Shown: one piece after another, positions 1-5,450 of the stretch | Numbering within the stretch: position 1 is the first letter of the stretch | Layout of the letters: the number at the start of each line of letters is the position of its first letter | Source of the DNA: an uncultured Marinicella sp. | GTDB lineage: Bacteria > Pseudomonadota > Gammaproteobacteria > Xanthomonadales > Marinicellaceae | Direction: 5' to 3' | Assembly: GCA_938008005.1 (NCBI GenBank) | Contig: CALLLZ010000271.1 | Coordinates: forward strand, 1 to 6,046 | Length of the DNA: 6,046 bases | Notes under the pieces: generated by a model | The model's input: only the letters and a program-made list of their open reading frames with translations | Told to the model about the DNA's origin: nothing | Database searches by the model: none | Position numbers and translations under genes: made by a program

Positions 1-1096
1 CTGACGATTTAATCAAAGCAACTGGCCAATCAAATGACAACGAAGTCTGACCTGCTTCTAACCATTGCGCACTCATCATCAATGCAATCGGTTTTTGATT
101 ACCTTCTCTATCATAACCCAATAAAGTTCCGCTTATCTCATACCGTGCCCCCAATACATTTTCAATACCTACATTCACTTGCCCTCCATCAGCTTTTAAC
201 TGTCCATTGAATTGAGCTGAAGCAATATTTATTGCAAAGGCCGTTGAAGCATCACGCAGAACCTTTTGTCCATTCACTGAAGCTTCAGTAAAAGTGTGTA
301 CTTCCCATAAACCATTCACCATAGGTTGGCCTTGCAACTTACTTAGCACAGCCTGATAGTCACCCTTTTTGCTAAGCATGAATTTAAGATCTTGGGCTTT
401 TTCTCCGTTCGGTGCAGTCACATAACCTCTAACTTTTAAAGGTACGGAACCAGCTGCATCCTTCATATCAGCAGAGATAATTATATCTGCATCAACGGCA
501 TGATTCTGCTGAGCGGTTTTAACGGCCAACACATGATCACTTTCTGGTTCAAAAACATGTATTACAAACTGACTTTTACTGTCTTTCAAACCATTCACTT
601 TCAGTTTTAAATCACCAGAACTTACCTTCACTTTTAAAGCAACAGTCTGTTCTGATACAGACATACCCGTGGATTTCAACTGCTCAGCATTTACAAAAGT
701 TGTGGCTTTCAATGTAACACCTGCCATTGATAGTTCAACCTGCTGTTCATCAATAACCTGAGCCTTATCAGTCATGTTTAATGGGTTGATACGAATAATG
801 GCTGTGCTTGAACTCAATGGCAAATTCACGCCTTGAGACAGTTGCTTGGCATCTGAGTCCATCCAATATTGTTTAGATTCAGCTTTGAAACCTTGGTTTT
901 GAAAAACAGAATGGGCTTGCCCTATTAGACTTTGGTTAAATGCCACACGCTCTCGTGTGACGTTGACAGCCATAGACTTTTCTATACCAACACTCAATTT
1001 TTGAGCTGTAGGCTCTTCAAGCCATCTAAGTTCAGCAGATACAGTCATTGACATTACAACCAGTAACCAACTCATTGTTATTTTTTTATTATTCAT
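1..1096 (-). CDS. DUF4785-like secreted protein, 3' end beyond window
   Basis: An open frame of 365 codons runs from ATG at 1096-1094 (minus strand) to the window edge without a stop, so the C-terminus is missing. The N-terminus has two lysines and a hydrophobic stretch (residues 4-21) ending in VSA-E, a probable Sec signal peptide. The mature part is beta-rich with no transmembrane segment and no cysteine in the visible part. Stretches such as QYWMD (77-81), AIIRINPLN (99-107), GLWEVHTFT (262-270), RDASTAFAI (281-289) and FDWPVA (355-360) resemble DUF4785-domain proteins as I remember them; this is recognition from memory, not a search. The family has no established activity, so I give no function. 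AGGAG (1105-1109) lies 8 bases before the ATG. The start is 16 bases after the hydrolase stop, so the two genes are almost certainly co-transcribed. An immunoglobulin-like domain protein of another family is the main alternative. Confidence 0.65.
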   Translation of the reverse strand, partial: MNNKKITMSWLLVVMSMTVSAELRWLEEPTAQKLSVGIEKSMAVNVTRERVAFNQSLIGQAHSVFQNQGFKAESKQYWMDSDAKQLSQGVNLPLSSSTAIIRINPLNMTDKAQVIDEQQVELSMAGVTLKATTFVNAEQLKSTGMSVSEQTVALKVKVSSGDLKLKVNGLKDSKSQFVIHVFEPESDHVLAVKTAQQNHAVDADIIISADMKDAAGSVPLKVRGYVTAPNGEKAQDLKFMLSKKGDYQAVLSKLQGQPMVNGLWEVHTFTEASVNGQKVLRDASTAFAINIASAQFNGQLKADGGQVNVGIENVLGARYEISGTLLGYDREGNQKPIALMMSAQWLEAGQTSLSFDWPVALIKSS

Positions 1097-1112
1097 GATA
1101 TGTGCTCCTGGA

Positions 1113-1967
1113 TTAAATGTCATTACGTAAAATAGTATCTAGACCAAAGCACTTTCTTCGGCTTTGATTATGACTCAATGGCTCTCCACCATTCATGCGT
1201 GATGTATCATAAAACCAAGTACTGCCTGCACCCGCTTGTGATGAACAATCCAAAAACCCATCAGAACAAGAGTTCAACCAAGCCTGGGTAATTTCTAAGC
1301 CTAAATTCAAAGTGTATCCACCACAATATGAATCGCCATCAAATATTGAAGTTTCTACATCAGAACCCACCACATTCCAGAAACCTTTTGGTAAAGCCGG
1401 CCTACCAGCAGTTCCCAATAGGTTATTATTATTGTAATAATCCATCCAAGAAGTTTGTTGCATCCTAACAGCATCACTTTTATACCCCAGCAACCAACCC
1501 AAAGCTGATTCGAACACGTTACCCTGCATCACTGCATTGGCCAATGGTGTCCCCTTTGACGAAGCTGCCAAGGCATTGACCCACCGAATTTTATTGATAA
1601 TATTGGGGTAACGACTGTCAAAAGTTGGGTTAGACATTATCCAACGCATCACATTTCCGCCGTTGGAATGAGTGATCACCACCATATCTGTTATACCCTT
1701 ACTGTTGATAAATTGAGTTAGTTGGCCTGCCAAACAACCTGCAGCGGCAGAATCCCACATATATTTCTCAAAATTACAGTTAATAACCACATAGTTACTT
1801 TGATCAGGTAACCCCTGCCTGATTGAATTGATGTTGTCCATTTGCCAATAGTCATTAGCCGCATCGGTATGATTACTTGTTCCATGGACAAACGCCACAC
1901 CGGTATTAGACCAAGCTGATGTAGATAAAAACAATAGGCACAGCAGCACCTTTAACTTAATACTCAT
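1113..1967 (-). CDS. Secreted alpha/beta hydrolase, triacylglycerol-lipase-like
   Basis: The 284-residue protein starts with a clear Sec signal peptide (basic SIKLK, hydrophobic core, AWS-N cleavage after residue 20). The mature chain opens with the strand-plus-oxyanion motif VAFVHGT (24-30). The nucleophile elbow is VITHSNGG (97-104) with Ser101 as catalytic serine; Thr replaces the commoner Gly two residues before it. SDGFLD (235-240) offers the acid, most likely Asp236 in the usual lipase D-G position. His266 in PLSHNQSRR fits the catalytic histidine. Six cysteines in the mature chain (64, 78, 215, 234, 241, 273) could form three disulfides, consistent with export. The fold and triad point to a carboxylester or lipid hydrolase acting in the periplasm or outside; the substrate cannot be read from the sequence. 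AGAGGTGA (1972-1979) is a strong ribosome site for the ATG at 1967. It is the first gene of a pair with the DUF4785-like gene. Confidence 0.85.
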   Translation of the reverse strand: MSIKLKVLLCLLFLSTSAWSNTGVAFVHGTSNHTDAANDYWQMDNINSIRQGLPDQSNYVVINCNFEKYMWDSAAAGCLAGQLTQFINSKGITDMVVITHSNGGNVMRWIMSNPTFDSRYPNIINKIRWVNALAASSKGTPLANAVMQGNVFESALGWLLGYKSDAVRMQQTSWMDYYNNNNLLGTAGRPALPKGFWNVVGSDVETSIFDGDSYCGGYTLNLGLEITQAWLNSCSDGFLDCSSQAGAGSTWFYDTSRMNGGEPLSHNQSRRKCFGLDTILRNDI

Positions 1968-2039
1968 TAATTCACCTCTTTTTCATATTTAATTATTATC
2001 AGTCTCCAGCTGTGTCACTGTATATAGACTTTCTTTTTT

Positions 2040-2069
2040 ATTGTACACCTATGATCAAACTAATTTCAA
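2040..2069 (-). promoter_or_regulatory. Sigma70-type promoter of the hydrolase operon
   Basis: On the minus strand TTGAAA (2069-2064, 5 of 6 to TTGACA) is followed after 18 bases by TACAAT (2045-2040, 5 of 6 to TATAAT). Transcription would begin near 2033, giving a leader of about 65 bases before the hydrolase ATG. This is the best-matching promoter in the 362-base divergent region, and its -35 box lies inside the palindrome at 2063-2084. Confidence 0.5.
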
Positions 2070-2084
2070 ACGCTTGTTTGAAAT
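2063..2084. promoter_or_regulatory. Palindromic operator, PsrA-like
   Basis: A perfect inverted repeat with arms ATTTCAAAC and GTTTGAAAT separated by GCTT. Its core CAAAC-N4-GTTTG fits the published form of PsrA sites (G/C-AAAC-N2-4-GTTT-G/C), recalled from memory. PsrA is a TetR-family repressor released by long-chain fatty acids or their CoA esters in pseudomonads and relatives. The site fully covers the -35 box of the hydrolase promoter, which is the expected geometry for repression. The symmetry is seen directly; the identity of the regulator is inferred, and another TetR-family protein could bind it. Confidence 0.5.
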
Positions 2085-2091
2085 ACTTTAA

Positions 2092-2120
2092 TTTAACCTC
2101 TGTTTAACCTCTGTTTAACT
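2092..2120. repeat. 11-bp direct repeats upstream of the hydrolase promoter
   Basis: TTTAACCTCTG occurs at 2092-2102 and 2103-2113, followed by a partial third copy, TTTAACT, at 2114-2120. The period is about one helical turn and the block begins 22 bases upstream of the -35 box. This is the spacing used by several response regulators that bind as tandem dimers, so an activator site is possible. It could equally be slippage-derived repetition. Confidence 0.45.
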
Positions 2121-2232
2121 CCTTAAAATAGCCTACTCATCAATCCAGTCTAAGCACGTATCCTATTGATTAAGCCTTCAAAACTGCGATTTGATCACAA
2201 TAATCCCTGCAATCTTAGGGTTAAATGACACA

Positions 2233-2292
2233 GTCGTTTACAATTCAATAAAAAGTTCATTCAATTCACAGGTATTTGTTGTAAACTACGAC
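2233..2292. repeat. Inverted repeat upstream of pal
   Basis: GTCG-TTTACAA (2233-2243) is matched in reverse complement by TTGTAAAC-TA-CGAC (2279-2292), with a two-base interruption. A second nearby pair is TCAATTCA (2261-2268) against TGAATTGA (2295-2302). These overlap the weak pal promoter candidate and could be operator or leader structure; no known regulator motif was recognised. Confidence 0.35.
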
Positions 2293-2329
2293 GTTGAATT
2301 GATATTTCACTTTAAGCATTGGAGTCACT

Positions 2330-2866
2330 ATGAATAAAACAATAAAATTAATGATGGTTTTGATCTTTGCCTTAGCAATGACAGCCTGTAAAAAAGACGT
2401 CAAACCTACCATGGACGATGACACCAACAATAACAACGGCAACAACACACCTGTTGTCGATACCACACCAGTCAGAACCGATGGCTTAATTTGTTGCAAC
2501 CCTGATGATTTAACCAACCCTGCCAGCCTACTTTCTCAACGGGTGATTTATTTTGGTTATGATCAAGCTAATATTGCATCAGACTATCGTGCCATGTTGT
2601 CCTTACATGCCAGATATTTACAAGAAAACCCTTCAGCGCGTATGACTGTCGAAGGTCACGCAGATGAAAGAGGATCACGCGAATATAACTTGGCATTGGG
2701 CGAGAAACGTGGTTATGCAATTGCCAACTTACTGCGTGCCCAAGGTGCATCACTGGGCCAAGTTTCAGTAGTGAGTTATGGTGAAGAACGACCTGAAAGC
2801 ACTTGTAGTAATGATTCATGTTGGTCTAAAAACCGTCGTGGTGTTATCATTTATACAGCTCAATAA
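2330..2866 (+). CDS. pal: Peptidoglycan-associated lipoprotein Pal
   Basis: The 178-residue protein is the outer-membrane lipoprotein of the Tol-Pal system, which grips peptidoglycan and TolB and draws the outer membrane inward at division. A lipoprotein signal peptide ends at Cys20 (LAMTA-C, a slightly loose lipobox). A low-complexity Asp/Asn/Thr linker follows (about 28-50), then an OmpA-like domain (about 71-176). Within it, VEGHADERGSREYNLALGEKR (107-127) is the Pal signature, with Asp112 and Arg127 in the diaminopimelate-binding positions; VSYGEERP and SKNRR follow. Cys55-Cys56 just before the domain, and Cys159 and Cys164 in the last loop, are additional cysteines not part of the lipobox. 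GGAG (2321-2324) sits five bases before the ATG. cpoB and queE follow, as in many Gammaproteobacteria, but tolB does not precede it. Confidence 0.96.
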   Translation: MNKTIKLMMVLIFALAMTACKKDVKPTMDDDTNNNNGNNTPVVDTTPVRTDGLICCNPDDLTNPASLLSQRVIYFGYDQANIASDYRAMLSLHARYLQENPSARMTVEGHADERGSREYNLALGEKRGYAIANLLRAQGASLGQVSVVSYGEERPESTCSNDSCWSKNRRGVIIYTAQ

Positions 2867-2901
2867 AATAACAACGAAAACTTTCACTAACAATGATTGT
2901 C

Positions 2902-2927
2902 AAAACCCGACTTATGTCGGGTTTTTT
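2902..2927 (+). terminator. Intrinsic terminator between pal and cpoB
   Basis: A perfect 10-bp stem, AAAACCCGAC with GTCGGGTTTT, encloses a TTAT loop and runs into six T residues. It lies 35 bases after the pal stop and 32 bases before the cpoB start. It should end much of the pal transcript, so cpoB and queE would depend on read-through or on a promoter I cannot identify. Confidence 0.85.
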
Positions 2928-2959
2928 ACATCTGCAATTTACAACCAAACGGGGTATTT

Positions 2960-3856
2960 ATGAAACACATTGTTACTACATGCTTATTATTGTTTATGAT
3001 CCAATTAGGTCATGCTCAAAAAATATCTATTCAAGATCGCATTTTAAAATTAGAACAACAGTCTCAAAATCAAAACAATAACAATGCGGCCGACTTGGTC
3101 ATTCAAATTCAGCAACTACAAAGTCAGATTGCTCAACTTCAAGGTACCATTGAAGAACAAAACTTTCAAATCAGTGAATTAAAAGAACGTCAAAAAGTAC
3201 TCTATGTTGACATAGACTCTAGATTGGCCGAATTAGAAAAAACTGGCTTGGCTCAACAAACCAATCAAAACAACGAACTGGTAGTTGACAGCAATGTCAC
3301 TGACAGCAATCCAAACAGCACGATTGATCTAGGTAAGCCTGCATTAGGCAAACCCACTTTGGGGCCCATCCAAGCACCTGTTGTCAGAGATACGGTTGAT
3401 GCGCAGTTATCAACCAATTCATTAAACCAAGCAGACCTCAACGCCCAATCAACCACCATAGATCCGGCCATTGATCAAGCTTATCAAGCGGCTTTTGCAC
3501 AATTAAAAGCCGGTCGATTTAATGAGTCAGCTCGTTCGTTTGAAGATTTTATTCAACAAAATCCAAGCCATGAACTCACCGACAATGCCTATTACTGGTT
3601 AGGAGAAAGTTATTATGTCACACGTAATTATCCGTTAGCCCTTTCAGCTTTTCAGTCTTTAGAACAAAAATTCCCCTTAAGCAGTAAACTGGCTGATTCA
3701 CTTCTGAAGATTGGCTATACCTACCATGAACTGGAAGACTTCGTGCAAGCACAACAAGCGTTGAATAAAGTAGTCAGTTCTTTTCCCAACCAATCAGTAT
3801 CCAGATTGGCTCAAAATCGCCTTAACTTGCTCAGACGAGAAGGTAAAATAAATTAA
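2960..3856 (+). CDS. cpoB: Cell division coordinator CpoB (Tol-Pal system YbgF)
   Basis: A 298-residue periplasmic protein when started at ATG 2960. That start gives a clean signal peptide (MKHIV, hydrophobic core, GHA-Q cleavage after residue 19) and has GGGGT five bases upstream. An upstream TTG at 2897 stays in frame but would place the terminator hairpin inside the gene and bury the signal peptide, so I reject it. Residues about 20-97 are a Gln-rich heptad-like coiled coil, the trimerisation helix of this family. A polar Asn/Asp/Pro linker follows (about 98-168). Tetratricopeptide helices then run to the end (about 170-294: DQAYQAAFAQLKAGRF, DNAYYWLGESYY, LLKIGYTYHELEDF). In E. coli CpoB links Tol-Pal with PBP1b-driven septal peptidoglycan synthesis. 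Position after pal and before queE supports the call. A small LGKPALGKPTLG repeat lies in the linker. Confidence 0.93.
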   Translation: MKHIVTTCLLLFMIQLGHAQKISIQDRILKLEQQSQNQNNNNAADLVIQIQQLQSQIAQLQGTIEEQNFQISELKERQKVLYVDIDSRLAELEKTGLAQQTNQNNELVVDSNVTDSNPNSTIDLGKPALGKPTLGPIQAPVVRDTVDAQLSTNSLNQADLNAQSTTIDPAIDQAYQAAFAQLKAGRFNESARSFEDFIQQNPSHELTDNAYYWLGESYYVTRNYPLALSAFQSLEQKFPLSSKLADSLLKIGYTYHELEDFVQAQQALNKVVSSFPNQSVSRLAQNRLNLLRREGKIN

Positions 3857-3881
3857 AGTACAACCATGTCAAAACACCATA

Positions 3882-4541
3882 ATGTCTAAAAACAGGCGTG
3901 ACAAACAACTGAAGATATTCGAGATCTTTCATTCACTACAGGGAGAGAGTAACCTGTCGGGTTTACCCACCGTATTTGTCCGCTTAACCGGTTGTCCCCT
4001 GCGCTGCACATGGTGTGACACTGAATATGCTTTTTTTGGTGGTGATTGGATGCATTATGATGCCATTCTTACTGAAGTAAAAAAACATGGCACACCTTAT
4101 GTCTGTGTCACCGGTGGTGAACCATTGGCGCAGAAACGGGTTCATGGCTTATTGAATTTATTGGCAGAACAAGGCTTTGTGGTCAGTTTAGAAACAGCCG
4201 GTTCGTTATCGGTGCAAAATGTCCATCCCTCAGTTATTAAGATTGTTGACCTCAAAGCACCAGGTTCAGGCGAAGTTGAGAAGAATCTTTATGATAATTT
4301 GTCTTTATTAAAAATGCAGGATCAAGTTAAGTTCGTAATCGCTGATGAAACAGACTACAACTGGAGCAAAGACATCATCAGCCAATACGATTTGAGCAAC
4401 CAATGTCAAATCCTGATGTCCCCTGTGGCAGACGTCCTTCCTCCCAGACAGCTCGCGGACTGGATTCTACAAGACCAATTACCCGTGCGATTCCAAATTC
4501 AACTGCATAAACACCTTTGGGGCGATCAGCCGGGTACTTAA
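3882..4541 (+). CDS. queE: 7-carboxy-7-deazaguanine synthase QueE (radical SAM)
   Basis: The 219-residue protein converts 6-carboxy-5,6,7,8-tetrahydropterin to 7-carboxy-7-deazaguanine, a cytosolic step toward queuosine in tRNA. It opens with FEIFHSLQGES (13-23), the QueE substrate-binding signature. The radical SAM cluster motif is Cys38-x3-Cys42-x2-Cys45 in GCPLRCTWCDTEYA. SAM-binding TGGEP is at 77-81, DLKAPGSGE at 123-131, and the C-terminal QLHKHLWGDQPGT (207-219) is typical. Length is normal and all key residues are present, so it should be active. It begins 25 bases after the cpoB stop with no clear ribosome site. A seven-codon frame (3866-3889) ends just inside its start and could couple translation. 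queC, often next, is not in the window. Confidence 0.96.
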   Translation: MSKNRRDKQLKIFEIFHSLQGESNLSGLPTVFVRLTGCPLRCTWCDTEYAFFGGDWMHYDAILTEVKKHGTPYVCVTGGEPLAQKRVHGLLNLLAEQGFVVSLETAGSLSVQNVHPSVIKIVDLKAPGSGEVEKNLYDNLSLLKMQDQVKFVIADETDYNWSKDIISQYDLSNQCQILMSPVADVLPPRQLADWILQDQLPVRFQIQLHKHLWGDQPGT

Positions 4542-4613
4542 GGGAAGATTGATCAACCATGTAATACCCAAGGAGTCCTGCAGGTTTGAATTGTATGTTT
4601 TTTAATCTAAACC

Positions 4614-4748
4614 GGGTACCCACAAGGGGTACGCCCTACGGGGTTAACCACATTTTGTTAATTACAGTACTTTAAAAATATAAATCTGACATATGTGAAA
4701 ATGCAAGATCAAACGAACAGTTGTTGGGTGTGCCCCTTGTGGGTACCC
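4614..4748. repeat. MITE- or REP-doublet-like element with 23-bp inverted repeats
   Basis: GGGTACCCACAAGGGG plus seven more bases (4614-4636) recurs in reverse complement at 4726-4748, matching 21 of 23 positions. The two arms enclose 89 AT-rich bases with no frame. Each arm can also fold alone, because GGGTACCC pairs with the second half of the same arm around a two-base bulge, as in REP hairpins served by Y1 (RAYT) transposases. No clear target duplication is seen at the ends, so a REP pair is as likely as a MITE. Confidence 0.6.
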
Positions 4749-4753
4749 TTTTT
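4726..4753 (+). terminator. Probable queE terminator formed by right repeat arm
   Basis: GGGTGTGCCC, a CTTGT loop and GGGTACCC form an imperfect GC-rich hairpin followed at once by five T residues. It is about 185 bases after the queE stop. The left arm lacks a T tract on either strand, so only this arm looks able to terminate, in the plus direction. Confidence 0.5.
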
Positions 4754-4913
4754 GTATTTTACAAGTATTGAACCATCAATTTATTCATTCGCTATCAGAA
4801 AACAACAGTGGTATGTTGGGCTTGAAGAAACACTTAAATAATTGATAATGCAGATCACTGCGATGTGCCAAATTAGCTGAAGCAAGCCTGTCGCTAATAA
4901 GGGCCATTAGACT

Positions 4914-4959
4914 CGTTTGTATGCTCCTGCTTGGTAATGCATAGAGATGGTTACAAACG
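4914..4959. repeat. Inverted repeat with 8-bp arms
   Basis: CGTTTGTA at 4914-4921 is the exact reverse complement of TACAAACG at 4952-4959, with a 30-base loop. The right arm ends where the 10-bp tandem repeat begins. It has no T tract and its role is unknown. Confidence 0.35.
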
Positions 4960-4988
4960 GGCATTTGTGGGCATTTGTGGGTGTTTGA
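4959..4988. repeat. 10-bp tandem repeat
   Basis: GGGCATTTGT occurs twice in tandem (4959-4968 and 4969-4978), followed by a diverged third copy, GGGTGTTTGA. Such a short tandem may vary in copy number between strains; no function can be assigned. Confidence 0.5.
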
Positions 4989-5105
4989 GTCAATTAGAAC
5001 ATTAAACCATCACATACCAAGATTCCTGCACTCACGGCCTACGGCATTCCAATATCGCTTCTTGTGCTTCGCTCAAATCGCAATATTTCCATCACCTGGC
5101 CTTTC

Positions 5106-5176
5106 GCTCGGCTGGAATGACGGTGGAGAGGGGTTGAGTTGGATTGATGGTACATAAAAGCTCGGCTGGAATGACG
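5106..5176. repeat. 17-bp direct repeat of dispersed GGAATGACG type
   Basis: GCTCGGCTGGAATGACG is present exactly at 5106-5122 and 5160-5176, 54 bases apart. A matching inverted GCATTCCA lies at 5044-5051, and ATTCCTGC occurs a little further left. Sequences pairing ATTCC-GC with GC-GGAAT-GACG are a common form of dispersed intergenic repeat in Proteobacteria, so this is probably a decayed copy or cluster of one. Confidence 0.5.
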
Positions 5177-5272
5177 ATTGTTCAGCATGTTACAGTTAAA
5201 CCGCTCACTGAAGGTGCCGAAGTGAAACGCAGCTTGACCTGGATGCCACCATCACTTATGGGCAACCAATAA
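5147..5272 (+). pseudogene. Possible coding remnant, 41 codons
   Basis: A short frame from ATG 5147 to TAA 5270-5272 ends in TVKPLTEGAEVKRSLTWMPP and then SLMGNQ. The last 30 codons read like ordinary protein and are more GC-rich than the flanks, whereas the first part is the 17-bp dispersed repeat. It has no ribosome site. It may be the tail of a gene cut by repeat insertion, or simply chance. I do not recognise a family. Confidence 0.2.
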
Positions 5273-5355
5273 AGAATGTCTGTAAATATAACTAAATTTT
5301 GACAACTTGATTAATTAAATCCATCAAATTTCTTTAAATGGAGCTTGTTTGGCTC

Positions 5356-5364
5356 TGCTATAAA
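5356..5364 (+). promoter_or_regulatory. Extended -10 promoter of the FG-GAP gene
   Basis: TGCTATAAA matches the extended -10 form (TG-N-TATAAT, 5 of 6 in the hexamer). No good -35 box stands 16-18 bases upstream, which extended -10 promoters tolerate. Transcription would start near 5371, leaving an AT-rich leader of about 80 bases. Confidence 0.35.
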
Positions 5365-5450
5365 CTCAAATCTTTATAGTCATTGCAGTTGTTTTTAATT
5401 ACTGATAGGCTTTCCTGAGTGTGATTAAAAGTTAATATAGGGGCTCTCAA

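Larger units (their letters stand above)
1968..2329. other. Divergent intergenic region between hydrolase operon and pal
   Basis: This 362-base gene-free stretch separates the minus-strand hydrolase operon from plus-strand pal. It holds the hydrolase promoter, the PsrA-like palindrome and the 11-bp repeats in its left half. The right half holds inverted repeats upstream of pal. For pal I see only a weak promoter candidate, TTGTAA (2279-2284) and GATATT (2301-2306) with 16 bases between, each 4 of 6 to consensus. No RNA gene or convincing small gene was found. Confidence 0.7.
4542..5450. other. Gene-poor, repeat-rich intergenic region
   Basis: These 909 bases between queE and the FG-GAP gene carry no convincing protein or RNA gene. 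They contain the 135-bp inverted-repeat element, a probable queE terminator, a 10-bp tandem repeat, a 17-bp direct repeat of dispersed type, a short possible coding remnant and the promoter of the next gene. The segment 4755-4910 shows nothing recognisable. Base composition shifts locally to GC-rich only inside the repeats. Confidence 0.75.

Noticed and set aside
2185..2199. CRP-like site TGCGA-N5-TCACA
   Set aside because: CRP sites need a six-base spacer between half-sites; here it is five and the left half has a mismatch.
2279..2306. Promoter for pal, TTGTAA-16-GATATT
   Set aside because: Only 4 of 6 matches in each box and a short spacer; mentioned as a candidate in the intergenic entry but not supported enough to list alone.
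2897..2959. Upstream TTG start that would lengthen CpoB by 21 residues
   Set aside because: It places the intrinsic terminator inside the gene, hides the signal peptide and lacks a ribosome site; ATG 2960 gives a normal exported protein.
4975..5157. 60-codon plus-strand frame
   Set aside because: It translates the tandem and dispersed repeats, has no ribosome site and no protein-like composition.
5299..5304. Perfect -35 box TTGACA before the FG-GAP gene
   Set aside because: No acceptable -10 hexamer lies 16-18 bases downstream (CATCAA or neighbours), so the extended -10 at 5356-5364 is preferred.
4542..5450. CRISPR array or tRNA in the repeat-rich spacer
   Set aside because: The repeats are too short and irregular in spacing for CRISPR, and no cloverleaf-forming segment was seen.
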